Shown: positions 25,501-33,543 of the stretch, piece after piece
Layout of the letters: every line of letters begins with the position of its first letter
Position numbering within the stretch: position 1 is the stretch's first letter
IMG/VR virus record: IMGVR_UViG_3300042691_039569
Span: 1 to 54,973 of that record
Reading direction: 5' to 3' (one strand)
Length of the DNA stretch: 54,973 nt
Source: a virus
Notes under the pieces: generated by a model
The model's database searches: none
Told to the model about the DNA's origin: nothing
Seen by the model: the letters and a program-made list of their open reading frames with translations, nothing else
Position numbers and translations under genes: made by a program

Positions 25501-26680
25501 GTCTTTGTCCTTGATCGTATAAACGAAACCCGTATTCAAAAATAGAAGAAGTAAGTTGTGTGGTGCTTGTGATTACAGACCATTTAGATGTAGATAAAGT
25601 CCAGGTTAATGGCGATGCTGAAATTAAATTGACTCCCGTACCGAAGGTTAAAAAGTCTATAGTGTCTTCTCTGCTCCATTTTTTAGGATAAGGCCCTGTA
25701 CTACATTTTAAGGCATTCCAAGAAGAAGGATATGGTGAACCTGGTTCGCAACTAAAGTTATCCCATCTCCAATTTAAGCCATATTTCCCATAACATAAAG
25801 GATGATTTAAAATAGTATTAGAAAGAGCAGAAAAGAAAGAACCAGTATAAAAAACAGAATCACCAGCATTCCTTTGAGCTGGCAAATAAATTTTATCGGT
25901 ACTTAATCCTAAATTGTGATAATAGGTTTGTACTAAATTTTGAAAAACCATTACTAACGGACCAGACCATTTAGTACTAAATGCCGTAACAGAAATAGTT
26001 TTTGTTCCTATAGTATCATAAGAAGTTGTGAAATTATTACTAACGTCACCTCCTAAAAATTCTTGAATAACACCATTACCGAAATCTATAGTAACACTGG
26101 TAATTAAATTTACTAAAGTAATATGATTCTCTATTGTTACTGGTGTATTAATAGGAACAAATTGTTTAGGTGTTTTAATTATTATTTTCGGTGGAGCTAC
26201 AGATACAAAATTAAAAGTTTCACTAATAGTTGTATCTAAAGAGGTAGCTGGGACAACAGAAGTATCGTAAACGGAAGCGGTGAAAGTAGCGTTGAGTGTA
26301 AAAGGAGTATCCTCATACCGACTAGCGGTAGTATACTCGGTTCCATCCCCCTTCAATTTAAGATTGTAAACAAAGTTCTCACTTACAGAAGGATGTATTA
26401 CTAATGTGTTTTGAGTGTTCCACTTTTCTGAAGATAATGTCCATACAATATTAGAAACCCCCGTTAATGAAGGACACCTAGTAACAAATTCTTCCAAATT
26501 AAAAGTTATAAAATCTTCATTATCAAATGTTATAAAATTAATAACACACCCATCATCTGGGTTATAAACATACCCAGAAAGTCCGGTAAAAAAAGCAGTA
26601 TATTGATTATAAACCTCGTTAAGAGGCAAATATATATTAGCGGATACACCGGGATCAAATGTGTATGGCAGGTAAGGCAT
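22586..26680 (-). CDS. Giant virion protein with three long repeats and a beta-propeller (1364 aa)
   Basis: 1364 aa. Residues about 10-830 are three tandem copies of a ~270-residue unit. Each has WTLSTEKW (or near), a Y.EDT..TLN strand, an APP...P.QYV hinge and a PKD-like end ITSLTIDF...GTKTISVTAFT..W. Residues about 1000-1240 are an NHL-type beta-propeller (NPNDIHVDKYDTLWVVDTGN, SLCVDSQDNIHILTDKN). The C-terminal ~110 residues are helical and aromatic and may be the docking domain. Likely a large adhesion or host-recognition component. Late promoter 7 nt upstream. Confidence 0.75.
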   Translation of the reverse strand: MPYLPYTFDPGVSANIYLPLNEVYNQYTAFFTGLSGYVYNPDDGCVINFITFDNEDFITFNLEEFVTRCPSLTGVSNIVWTLSSEKWNTQNTLVIHPSVSENFVYNLKLKGDGTEYTTASRYEDTPFTLNATFTASVYDTSVVPATSLDTTISETFNFVSVAPPKIIIKTPKQFVPINTPVTIENHITLVNLITSVTIDFGNGVIQEFLGGDVSNNFTTSYDTIGTKTISVTAFSTKWSGPLVMVFQNLVQTYYHNLGLSTDKIYLPAQRNAGDSVFYTGSFFSALSNTILNHPLCYGKYGLNWRWDNFSCEPGSPYPSSWNALKCSTGPYPKKWSREDTIDFLTFGTGVNLISASPLTWTLSTSKWSVITSTTQLTSSIFEYGFRLYDQGQRRYNVNYYEDTDITLNTLLSVTYIDVEVWPYQNRTTVIDETLNFTSVAPPALSVIPQQYVIQSNDNVTFKNYITHTNFITSLKIDFDRFLTTKLGADISQDFILPIFGPGTKSISLTAFTEHWAPITAYFPQIVKVYTFDPGVKEVVCLPPFNDPQTLGTFGDPDEFTAFYRGLTADLLPSEIPDCFDKYGLDWKWNTFTSNNVKSLSSTQMIYPSSWGSLGSSLYATFPKKWKREGALYYDVFKPDFNPFYLTPINWTLSTEKWPFYNTLVIPPSVSQDFIYNLRIKDEGDEFGTVSYYNDTSLTLNAYLSVTYVDTSVFPFNYKVYLLNNTFDFITLAPPDVKIYIPNKYVLTGMDVKFENLITRTHIITGLGIGFDDGLTTFLSGDAVNDNFSVVYDIVGSKTITVSAFTGQCGVVVTSFPNVIKVLPEYDVIESLEYRSTSTPISLPWTKQPKVGSNDWVVENNINVCFDQFYDNLKYLDALGQLYKSSYKEYYGYMGPNPDTLSGDPSFVPLWTWIDADCFNTSLEYSITWKSLLTADNVLDQGELTSYGRWMDHEKNITTSSSLSNEDVCGDINWNVNVPKINEYYDLHANVKTKERCIYQGVVSRDNNLFVATKTEVRYIPDSKALDFYDSRTKFDDVLDFSDIKSICQDSEGKIFILDGILSQVVVYSYIPDAIGNKWYLLTNWGGYGSENSRNKYLNPNDIHVDKYDTLWVVDTGNKAVKHYSNTGTWLLKTLKLTNTPLSLCVDSQDNIHILTDKNVEVFSYDGESIFTYEYVPYTPSTEVRKIVSSYNKEVIYIVFENSVIKFFRNGVFSGTIISTNENINNITSVFHDEYRNLLITTNNKILKYVDLMERTKIKGLVPAEFWNLKDLYIHKNEYIQNWVYTKAFQRLWDNIEFFRNTLYYSYENDEFATCKKYKEPIHGKDKMIIGQNEIVTSTVVNRVLGYLWENFLTIVDFFDPTCSS

Positions 26681-26687
26681 TATATAT

Positions 26688-26695
26688 TATTTAAG
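26688..26695 (-). promoter_or_regulatory. Late promoter motif (CTTAAATA)
   Basis: Minus strand, 7 nt before ATG 26680. Confidence 0.65.
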
Positions 26696-26705
26696 ACACC
26701 AGGAA

Positions 26706-29171
26706 TCATTCAACCCATTCAACTTGTAAAAATTCCGTATAAGCTGGTTTAATTCGTTGAATGGTCTTCTTAATTTCGTTTTCTATCTTATTTTTGAGGG
26801 ATTCATCTTTAATTTGTGAACCAGCCAATCTTAATTTGAAGAATACGCTTTTAGAACCCGGCATTTTATGTTTAAAAAATCTCTCAATTAATTCAATGTA
26901 TTGTAAAGCACTGGTTTGAATATTCCAAGATATGTCAACTCCTTTAGTTCTTTCATTAATAAAATAAGGAATAAAATCAGAATTTAAAGCATAATCATAA
27001 ATTTTAATATTATCTATATAACCATTCCAAATAACATTGTTAGATTCAATTTCTTTATTTAAATTTTCAGTTTTTCCAGTTTCACACCCAATAAACAAAG
27101 AATTTTTAAATTCATAATTTAAACTAGAATGTTTAGGTGTCTGTAAAGTGTTTTTTAATTGACCATTAATATAAATTTTAGAAACATCGTTTTTTACAGA
27201 ACAAGTTACTAAATACCAACTTTCATCGACAAAAGTATCAACTGGCGTCGATACCGCAAAAATAGAAGTGGGGAAACTTAAATTTGGGTATTTAACAGCT
27301 ACTTTAAAGTGAATCTGTGGTTTATTGCCATATTTGACTTTATTGAATATTCTTCTCCTTTCATATCCCGTAAAGTCAGTTTTACATTCAAAATTTAATT
27401 TTTGTAAATCTTGTTCTGCTATAATAGGATTGTCTATATTAACCTTTTCCGGTAAAAAAACAGTTTTAACCGTTTTGCCGTTTAATGTTACATAATACAT
27501 AATTTTTTCGAAATTATGTATTATTATCGCATACCACACAAAAGTATTCTTTTTTCTATTATATTGTTTAATGAAGCTTATATTTTTTGCCTCGGGTTCT
27601 TGTGCTTTAATACCAACATTAAAAGATGTTAAAACTTTACGGGTTGTGGGATTTACTTTATAAACCGTATTAGAATTCGTTAAAACCCAAACGTTATCTT
27701 CAGGATCAATAATCAAATTAGTATTAACTCCTGTTTGATTTAATTTATTTGAAGGTAACGCACTCAAGTACTCATTATTGCAATATAAATTTTTATCTGT
27801 TTTGATAACCCATTTTTGATTATTGGAATCAAATTTTATATCATTACAAGATAATTCTTTAACTAAAGACCCATTATAATCAAAAACAACTTGAGAATTT
27901 TCTTCATATTTTAAAGAAAGGTCCGATGATTTAAAAATAAGATCTTTATCAAAAATGTAACCAGCAGAAGTGGTTATGACTATAGATTCATCTTCACCAT
28001 TTAAAAGAAATAATTTTGGGACACCCTCAACTTTTACTTCTTCTGTATCAATATTTTTTGATATGGTTAATACATCACCGACATGATTATATTTGACTAA
28101 AGTATTTTCTACAGAATCAACAAACACGATTTCTGAATTAGAATTAATACCCACTAAACTAGGATTGGAAGGAACACCTAAAACAAATTGGCTATTTTTA
28201 TCTACATAAACATTCCCTTCTTGATTCACATAAAATATGTGACCATAATTACTTTCAGGTATTACAAAATAAGGATTGTTATTTAAATTGTCGTAAAAGA
28301 CCCCATATCCGCCTCTTTTTAAATTACCTAATAATTGTGTAGAAGATGCATTTTTCCAATCTTTATGGCTAATCCAAAAATTAACAGTAAATTCATTTTT
28401 AACATTATAAGAAGAATCATAAATGACTTTACAATTGATAAAATCTGTATTATCAAAAGATAATACATTCGAGTCTTGGTAATTAAGGGTTTGAATATTT
28501 TCAACCCAATTATCTTTAAATCCTTCAATGACAACTAAATTATCGTAAATTGATTGATCTTTAGGCAAATTAGACCAATCTTCTACATTTAAACGCAATC
28601 TTTCTTTGCTTTCTCCTGCAAAAGAATCAATAATAGTTTTAGCTGTCTTTTCTCCGACATGAAAATATTGATAAAGTACACCAGGTTCAAATGTTAATGT
28701 AGAAGAAACATCATAATATAAAACGGAATTTTGATATTCTGGTTTATTTAAAATGTTAGGAGTGCTTGTTAATAATTGAGCGTGAGTAAAATATTGTGGG
28801 TTATAGTATCTATCAACCCACATCGGAGTACTACCAGAAGTACTATATAACCAAGTACAAAACCAAGTACCATCCACTTCATCTGAAGTAGATCCCCAAG
28901 GGGTGGAGTTGCCGTAATTACCTTGTTTCTTTAAAACTCTATCAGAAAAAGCAGGAATAGGACCAGCAATAGCACCATCTTTAATAAGAGAAGAATCGGA
29001 AATTAATTGGAGTTCGCTGAAATAAGGAATATGAAAATAGGTAGTTTCGTCTTTTTTTAATACCAATTCCAAATTAGTTGATTCATATCCCAAATGAATT
29101 TTGTCATAACCTTGCTCTTGGTTAGTCCCTGTAAAAATTTTGTAGTAATTTCTTTGAATGGAGTCGAGCAT
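26706..29171 (-). CDS. Virion protein: LamG domain interrupted by a beta-propeller (821 aa)
   Basis: 821 aa from ATG 29171; an in-frame TTG at 29189 is less likely because a late motif lies between. The N-terminus contains DGTWFCTWLYS...WVDRYYNP, a block I have seen in T4-like phage structural proteins. A concanavalin A/LamG-like fold starts near 255 (NEFTVNFWISHKDW). It appears interrupted by propeller-like repeats (about 300-560: EIVFVDSVENTLVKYNHVGD, LIIDPEDNVWVLTNSN). It resumes near 630-750 (WYLVTCSVKNDVSKIYINGQ, WNGYIDNIKIYDYAL). Suggests glycan binding on the host surface. Confidence 0.7.
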   Translation of the reverse strand: MLDSIQRNYYKIFTGTNQEQGYDKIHLGYESTNLELVLKKDETTYFHIPYFSELQLISDSSLIKDGAIAGPIPAFSDRVLKKQGNYGNSTPWGSTSDEVDGTWFCTWLYSTSGSTPMWVDRYYNPQYFTHAQLLTSTPNILNKPEYQNSVLYYDVSSTLTFEPGVLYQYFHVGEKTAKTIIDSFAGESKERLRLNVEDWSNLPKDQSIYDNLVVIEGFKDNWVENIQTLNYQDSNVLSFDNTDFINCKVIYDSSYNVKNEFTVNFWISHKDWKNASSTQLLGNLKRGGYGVFYDNLNNNPYFVIPESNYGHIFYVNQEGNVYVDKNSQFVLGVPSNPSLVGINSNSEIVFVDSVENTLVKYNHVGDVLTISKNIDTEEVKVEGVPKLFLLNGEDESIVITTSAGYIFDKDLIFKSSDLSLKYEENSQVVFDYNGSLVKELSCNDIKFDSNNQKWVIKTDKNLYCNNEYLSALPSNKLNQTGVNTNLIIDPEDNVWVLTNSNTVYKVNPTTRKVLTSFNVGIKAQEPEAKNISFIKQYNRKKNTFVWYAIIIHNFEKIMYYVTLNGKTVKTVFLPEKVNIDNPIIAEQDLQKLNFECKTDFTGYERRRIFNKVKYGNKPQIHFKVAVKYPNLSFPTSIFAVSTPVDTFVDESWYLVTCSVKNDVSKIYINGQLKNTLQTPKHSSLNYEFKNSLFIGCETGKTENLNKEIESNNVIWNGYIDNIKIYDYALNSDFIPYFINERTKGVDISWNIQTSALQYIELIERFFKHKMPGSKSVFFKLRLAGSQIKDESLKNKIENEIKKTIQRIKPAYTEFLQVEWVE
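27492..27524. repeat. Perfect 14-bp intragenic hairpin
   Basis: ATAATACATAATTT (27492-27505), loop TTTCG, AAATTATGTATTAT (27511-27524) inside the LamG/propeller gene. Such a long perfect stem in coding sequence is unusual; it may be an mRNA processing or stability element, or chance in AT-rich DNA. Confidence 0.55.
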
Positions 29172-29176
29172 ATTAG

Positions 29177-29184
29177 TATTTAAT
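29177..29184 (-). promoter_or_regulatory. Late promoter motif (ATTAAATA)
   Basis: Minus strand, 5 nt before ATG 29171. Confidence 0.45.
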
Positions 29185-29185
29185 T

Positions 29186-30079
29186 TCAAATAATTGGTGA
29201 CGGATGACCAACAGGACTTACATTGGTTTTGAGATTAGCTAAGTTGATATAACCAACTCCGGTTTTCGCTGTTCTTTCTATAGGAAAATCTAAAAGAAAA
29301 TTAGTTAAAACATTAGGGTCTTTTAATTCAATATTTACTGTTCTGTTTTCGGCATTTTGATTATCTGAATAATAAGCAACCCAATCATTGCTAGGTACAA
29401 ATCCTAATACTGTTTTATCGTCCGTTAAAATTTCACATTTAAAAATGTAATCATTAATAATTGTATTATTAAAGGCAGCTCCAGTAGCTCTTAATATTCC
29501 ATCTACACCAAAACTTAAATATCTAAACCCCGAAGGTGTTAATATTTTGAAAGATATAAACCCTTCTTGATAAGTTACTGAAAATCGTTGTCGTTGAATC
29601 TCTTCGGGGTCTAAAGATTCTTCTTGTAAATAGGCTTTATACGGATATGAATTTTCTATTTGAAGATACTTACCGTCAATAAAAATTTCAACTTCTCGAG
29701 TGTTTTTAACTGGGTTCAAATAAATGCTTGATGGGTTAATTTCAGAAGCGATTAAAACATTTTGTGATGAATTATAAGAAATATGTTTAGATGGGTTGTC
29801 TCTAGTTGAGGCTTTAATAGAAGTTGGATAACGCGCTATAGAATTTTTATAATAAGGTTGTTCAAATACAGAACTTAAAAAAATAGTATTTGTTAAAGCC
29901 AAACAAGTATTTTTATTGATAGCAACATCTTGAAAATCATTTAAACCTTTAATAGTGTTAAACGACAATCCTTCATTAAAACGAAAAGATTCAAGATTTA
30001 ACTTTTCATTTCTTGAATACTCATATTTTAATTCTACAGGAACAAGTCCAGAGAGAGGTTTATATACAACATCAATCAT
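29186..30079 (-). CDS. Hypothetical virion protein (297 aa)
   Basis: 297 aa, beta-rich, without a named domain. Segments such as REVEIFIDGKYLQIENSYPY and FVPSNDWVAYYSDNQNAENR look like successive beta-sandwich strands. Its late promoter and place between PKD and LamG proteins make it part of the same structural complex. No catalytic motif seen. Confidence 0.65.
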   Translation of the reverse strand: MIDVVYKPLSGLVPVELKYEYSRNEKLNLESFRFNEGLSFNTIKGLNDFQDVAINKNTCLALTNTIFLSSVFEQPYYKNSIARYPTSIKASTRDNPSKHISYNSSQNVLIASEINPSSIYLNPVKNTREVEIFIDGKYLQIENSYPYKAYLQEESLDPEEIQRQRFSVTYQEGFISFKILTPSGFRYLSFGVDGILRATGAAFNNTIINDYIFKCEILTDDKTVLGFVPSNDWVAYYSDNQNAENRTVNIELKDPNVLTNFLLDFPIERTAKTGVGYINLANLKTNVSPVGHPSPII

Positions 30080-30086
30080 TGTTAAT

Positions 30087-30094
30087 TATTTATG
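30087..30094 (-). promoter_or_regulatory. Late promoter motif (CATAAATA)
   Basis: Minus strand, 7 nt before ATG 30079; overlaps the stop codon of the upstream PKD gene. Confidence 0.65.
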
Positions 30095-31163
30095 AGTACA
30101 AAACATTTGTCCCCGAATTGCCTGTAAAGCCTGTATTTTCTATTCCTGCACCGTTCCTCAACCTATTTTTTGGTATGTAAGAAGACACAACACATCTTTG
30201 AGTAGTGAAATAATCATTTTCAAAAGTAGCTATATATTCGTCGTTTGAAGTATTAAAATTTTCATAAGCACATTCTGGCATTGTTGAACTTAAATTAAAA
30301 TGTGTTGTAAAAAAGACTGCTTTTTGATTTACATCAAATACGTAAAGATTGCCATTAGAGGTATTTCTTGCTTTAATTAAATTAATAGTTTGAGGTTGTG
30401 CAGATAACATTAAAGGACCAATAGTGGTAGCACAACTATCTGATGTATTAGTACTAGCGACGTAACAGGTTAATGAAGGATAAAATACAGGATAATCATC
30501 TTTACCCCTTACAAAGGTATGTATTACATCATAATTCCGAACATCTAAAGGATCTTGGGGAAATTTGTTTGTGTGTATAATAAATTCTTCTCCAGTTAAA
30601 AGAGAGTATCTGGTAATGGTTTTAATGTCTGAACCGTCATTAAAATCCCAGTCTATACGATCTATAGGAAAAGAACCTTGTAAACAATATTGAGGAGAAA
30701 GTCTTACGGTTAATGGAGAATACCCATAAACCGGTTGAGTAACACAAAATATTTTAGCAACAGGCGGTACTTCTTTAAGTTCAACTATTTGGTTTTTAAT
30801 TTCAATGCCACTAAGATATCGAGTAATAGTGGTTTGTTTGGTTTGATTTAAATTTAAAGATACTGTATATACACCAGGCATAGTGTATAAATGTTCTACA
30901 TAATCCTTGGAAGTGAGAGTTTGCTTTAGGGTAGTGCTGTAATAGTCACCAAAATTCCATTCATAAGTCTCATTATCATAGTCGGTGGAAGGTTGAGATG
31001 TATTTTTAAATTTAACTTTTAAAGCAGGTGCATACCCAGAAATGTAATTAGTTGTACTGTAAGCAATTTTTTTATATTTTTTCTTGCTTAACGGAGTACC
31101 AAGATCCCAAACATAATCATTCGAGACGGTAATACCGGATAAGACTTCAAAATTTACATCCAT
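30090..31163 (-). CDS. PKD-domain virion protein (357 aa)
   Basis: 357 aa with two PKD (polycystic kidney disease-like) domains. The first is about residues 45-125, with YEWNFGDYYS and HLYTMPGVYTVSLNL. The second is about 145-245, with GYSPLTVRLSP and DRIDWDFNDGSD. PKD folds are rigid beta-sandwich spacers in surface proteins that bind polysaccharide or protein. The C-terminal ~100 residues are a separate beta-rich region with a YTTQRC-like Cys. Late motif upstream at the longer spacing of 18 nt. Confidence 0.75.
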   Translation of the reverse strand: MDVNFEVLSGITVSNDYVWDLGTPLSKKKYKKIAYSTTNYISGYAPALKVKFKNTSQPSTDYDNETYEWNFGDYYSTTLKQTLTSKDYVEHLYTMPGVYTVSLNLNQTKQTTITRYLSGIEIKNQIVELKEVPPVAKIFCVTQPVYGYSPLTVRLSPQYCLQGSFPIDRIDWDFNDGSDIKTITRYSLLTGEEFIIHTNKFPQDPLDVRNYDVIHTFVRGKDDYPVFYPSLTCYVASTNTSDSCATTIGPLMLSAQPQTINLIKARNTSNGNLYVFDVNQKAVFFTTHFNLSSTMPECAYENFNTSNDEYIATFENDYFTTQRCVVSSYIPKNRLRNGAGIENTGFTGNSGTNVLYS

Positions 31164-31181
31164 AATAAAACAATTTTTTAT

Positions 31182-31189
31182 TATTTAAG
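31182..31189 (-). promoter_or_regulatory. Late promoter motif (CTTAAATA)
   Basis: Minus strand, 18 nt before ATG 31163; one of the few late sites here that leaves room for a leader. Confidence 0.6.
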
Positions 31190-31227
31190 GTAAAAAATTG
31201 AACCCAATTACCGAATAAAAAAAAATA

Positions 31228-31479
31228 TTATTCTACTGGGGGTGGTGTAATTTGTAATTCCTCTTCCACAACACCTAAAGAATCTTTTGAGGCTAAAGGT
31301 AAATTAAGCTCTAAAATTTTAGACTCACACTCTTCTTTTGTTCCCACAAAAAGTTTTTCTTGTGTAGATGTTCCCAAATTAACCTCAAATAATTTAATGA
31401 TATATTGATCGTTAAAAATTAATTGCCACGGTCCTTGATTGCTCGTTGACCACCTCTCGCCATTTGGTTCTATTAACAT
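31228..31479 (-). CDS. Small hypothetical protein, possible fibre-assembly helper (83 aa)
   Basis: 83 aa, mixed alpha/beta, with GPWQLIFNDQYIIKLFEV, an acidic TKEECESKILEL helix and a Pro-rich end. It follows the autotransporter-repeat gene by 1 nt, so it is co-expressed with it. Chaperone-like helpers are often found right after fibre genes, but nothing in the sequence proves that role. Confidence 0.55.
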   Translation of the reverse strand: MLIEPNGERWSTSNQGPWQLIFNDQYIIKLFEVNLGTSTQEKLFVGTKEECESKILELNLPLASKDSLGVVEEELQITPPPVE

Positions 31480-31480
31480 A

Positions 31481-32638
31481 TTATGAATCTATTGTTAGAG
31501 TTGAAATTGATGAATTATAACTAGCTGTTCTTCCTGGTGCTCCTATTAAAGATATGGATGCATACGTTTGCACAGTAGAACCAGAAAAGAATCTAAAAGC
31601 GTCTCCTATACTAGGAGGAGTGTTAAACGAAACTGTTAGAGTAGTATTTGTAAACGACGCTGTTGCTGTCACAGCTCCAACTGTTTTATAGGCTCTGATC
31701 GTTCCAGCGGTTATGGTTGTGTCGTCTGTGTAAGTAAGTGTTCCCTGCAAATCAAGAAGACCATTTCCAGTTTTATTTATTCCTCCGATTCCTGAAATAT
31801 TGCCTGTAACCGTTATGGTGTTTGCACCAATGGTGCGATACTGAAGGGAGGTGCTATTAATTAGGAAATCATTCGGAAGAGTTACATTGTTACCCGAATC
31901 AATTCGTCCCGCGTTGTTAAACAGGGTGAAAATTCCCGTTCCAAATGCGTTGCTTGAGTTGTATACTATATACGCCGCTAGACCTGCGCTAAAATACGAT
32001 GTGCCTCCAGAATAGGTGTTGTTACCGCCTATCGTTAAAATGTTAACCCCCCTTTTTTCCAGCGATCCCTCTCCGCTTATCACTCCGTTAAGTGTTGATG
32101 CGCTCGTAACTGTAAGAGTCCCTTGGTTGATTATTGTTTGCCCTGTGTAGGTGGAAACTCCTGAATAGGTTAATGTTGATGATCCATTTTTTACTATTGA
32201 TCCTGTTCCGGATAAGGCTCCAGCAAACGTTATAGGACCAGAAGTACAATTGACAATGTTGTTTCCAGGACTTAATACAACATTATTATTAATCGTCTGA
32301 GTGTTTGTAGAATTGTTTGTAAACCCACTATTGCCAATTATTAATTTATTGCCAGCCAGTTGAAATGTTCCAGCATTAGAATTAAAAGTGACCGCACCAA
32401 ACGTTGTATCTGTAACAAAGTCATTAAAAGGACTTAATCTCGTTGTTCCAGCGAATGTTAAAAAAGAATTGGCTATGGGTGTTGTTGCATTAGACCAATT
32501 GTTAGCAGTAGACCAATTATTGTCTGCTCCTAAACCATTCCAATAAAAACCTCTATTCCAAAGAAGGACAGCACCTTTCCAAACCTGAGAAACAGGAAAT
32601 GTACCAAATTGTATGTCTGTAGCACTTAATAATTCCAT
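31481..32638 (-). CDS. Autotransporter-type beta-helix repeat protein in fibre operon (385 aa)
   Basis: 385 aa. After NRGFYWNGLGADNNWSTANN, the sequence has the autotransporter-associated beta-strand repeat (PATR type). Copies include GSIVKNGSSTLTYSGVSTYT, GSLEKRGVNILTIGGNNTYS and GGINKTGNGLLDLQGTLTYT. These build a right-handed beta-helix, as in bacterial passenger domains. No autotransporter barrel or signal peptide is present. The start overlaps the previous stop (TAATG). The DNA around 31700-32250 looks richer in G+C than its neighbours, hinting at recent transfer. Likely a fibre or adhesin shaft. Confidence 0.7.
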   Translation of the reverse strand: MELLSATDIQFGTFPVSQVWKGAVLLWNRGFYWNGLGADNNWSTANNWSNATTPIANSFLTFAGTTRLSPFNDFVTDTTFGAVTFNSNAGTFQLAGNKLIIGNSGFTNNSTNTQTINNNVVLSPGNNIVNCTSGPITFAGALSGTGSIVKNGSSTLTYSGVSTYTGQTIINQGTLTVTSASTLNGVISGEGSLEKRGVNILTIGGNNTYSGGTSYFSAGLAAYIVYNSSNAFGTGIFTLFNNAGRIDSGNNVTLPNDFLINSTSLQYRTIGANTITVTGNISGIGGINKTGNGLLDLQGTLTYTDDTTITAGTIRAYKTVGAVTATASFTNTTLTVSFNTPPSIGDAFRFFSGSTVQTYASISLIGAPGRTASYNSSISTLTIDS

Positions 32639-33528
32639 TATATTACTATATAAAGTGTATTAGGGGCTGGAGACACAGGTAAAGCAGAAACAGCAATAAT
32701 TGTTGTTACTGCACTAGTACCAGGTGTTGTAGTAGCAACTGTTTTTACAAATGTGCCTGAACTGTTAGAATAATTTGTGTAAGTAGATTCCCAATTAGAG
32801 GTTAAAGATCTTACATCAGTATCAACTCCTGTTCCTCCTATATCAATTAAAGCGCTCAACGAAACTGTATTACCGTTTGATATAGAAAGGTCTTTGGTTC
32901 CTTCATTAAATGAAAGAGTTTGAGAATCTGTTTCTGAAGTAATGAATGTAGAACTAATGTCTTTAAAGGTGTTGTATGTTGATTCCCAATTACCTGTTAA
33001 AGCTCTTACAGCCAAGTCAGCACCAGCAGAACCGTAGGATGCATCCCAATTAGCACTATTATTTTGAACAACAGTAGACGTATTTTGCCAATTAGCTGTT
33101 AAAGCTCTAACTCCAGTGTCTGTGCCATTACCGTCTACTAAAGCACTTAAAGAAACCACATTACCATTAGAAATAGAAAGATTTTTATTTAATTCGTTAA
33201 ATGAAAGAGTTTGAGAATCTGTTTCTGAAGTAAGGAATGTAGAAGAAGCTAAAGAATAAGAAGTACTGATATCATAAGCTTTATTCCAATTATTAGAATT
33301 ACCAACAGAATCAGACAAAATCCCATTGGAATTAATATTTCCACTAACGTTTAAATTGTTGGTTAGGGTTCCACCAGATAAAGGAAGATATTGAGAAATT
33401 TCATTTCTAATGGTAGAATATTGCCATTTCCTCTCCCCACCAGGGCTTGTATTTGCATACCCTACAATAAAGTCTGTATTATTAAAGGTAGTGCTTGTAG
33501 TTAATTCATTAAATTTTTTAGTAGCCAT
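32638..33528 (-). CDS. Tail fibre protein (296 aa)
   Basis: 296 aa. N-terminal docking region MATKKFNELTTSTTFNNTDF, then YLPLSGGTLTNNLNVSGNI and two copies of the QTLSF...LSISNG..VSLSAL module alternating with DTGVRALTANW-type stalk units shared with the fibres at 12454-16299. It ends in a short strand-rich piece (VSALPVSPAPNTLYIVI). Probably a short fibre or an adaptor that carries the autotransporter-type protein, whose gene is coupled to it by TAATG. Confidence 0.75.
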   Translation of the reverse strand: MATKKFNELTTSTTFNNTDFIVGYANTSPGGERKWQYSTIRNEISQYLPLSGGTLTNNLNVSGNINSNGILSDSVGNSNNWNKAYDISTSYSLASSTFLTSETDSQTLSFNELNKNLSISNGNVVSLSALVDGNGTDTGVRALTANWQNTSTVVQNNSANWDASYGSAGADLAVRALTGNWESTYNTFKDISSTFITSETDSQTLSFNEGTKDLSISNGNTVSLSALIDIGGTGVDTDVRSLTSNWESTYTNYSNSSGTFVKTVATTTPGTSAVTTIIAVSALPVSPAPNTLYIVI

Positions 33529-33535
33529 TTTTTAT

Positions 33536-33543
33536 TATTTATT
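33536..33543 (-). promoter_or_regulatory. Late promoter motif (AATAAATA)
   Basis: Minus strand, 7 nt before ATG 33528. Confidence 0.6.

Noticed and set aside
31481-32638. True autotransporter
   Set aside because: No signal peptide and no C-terminal outer-membrane barrel; late phage context.
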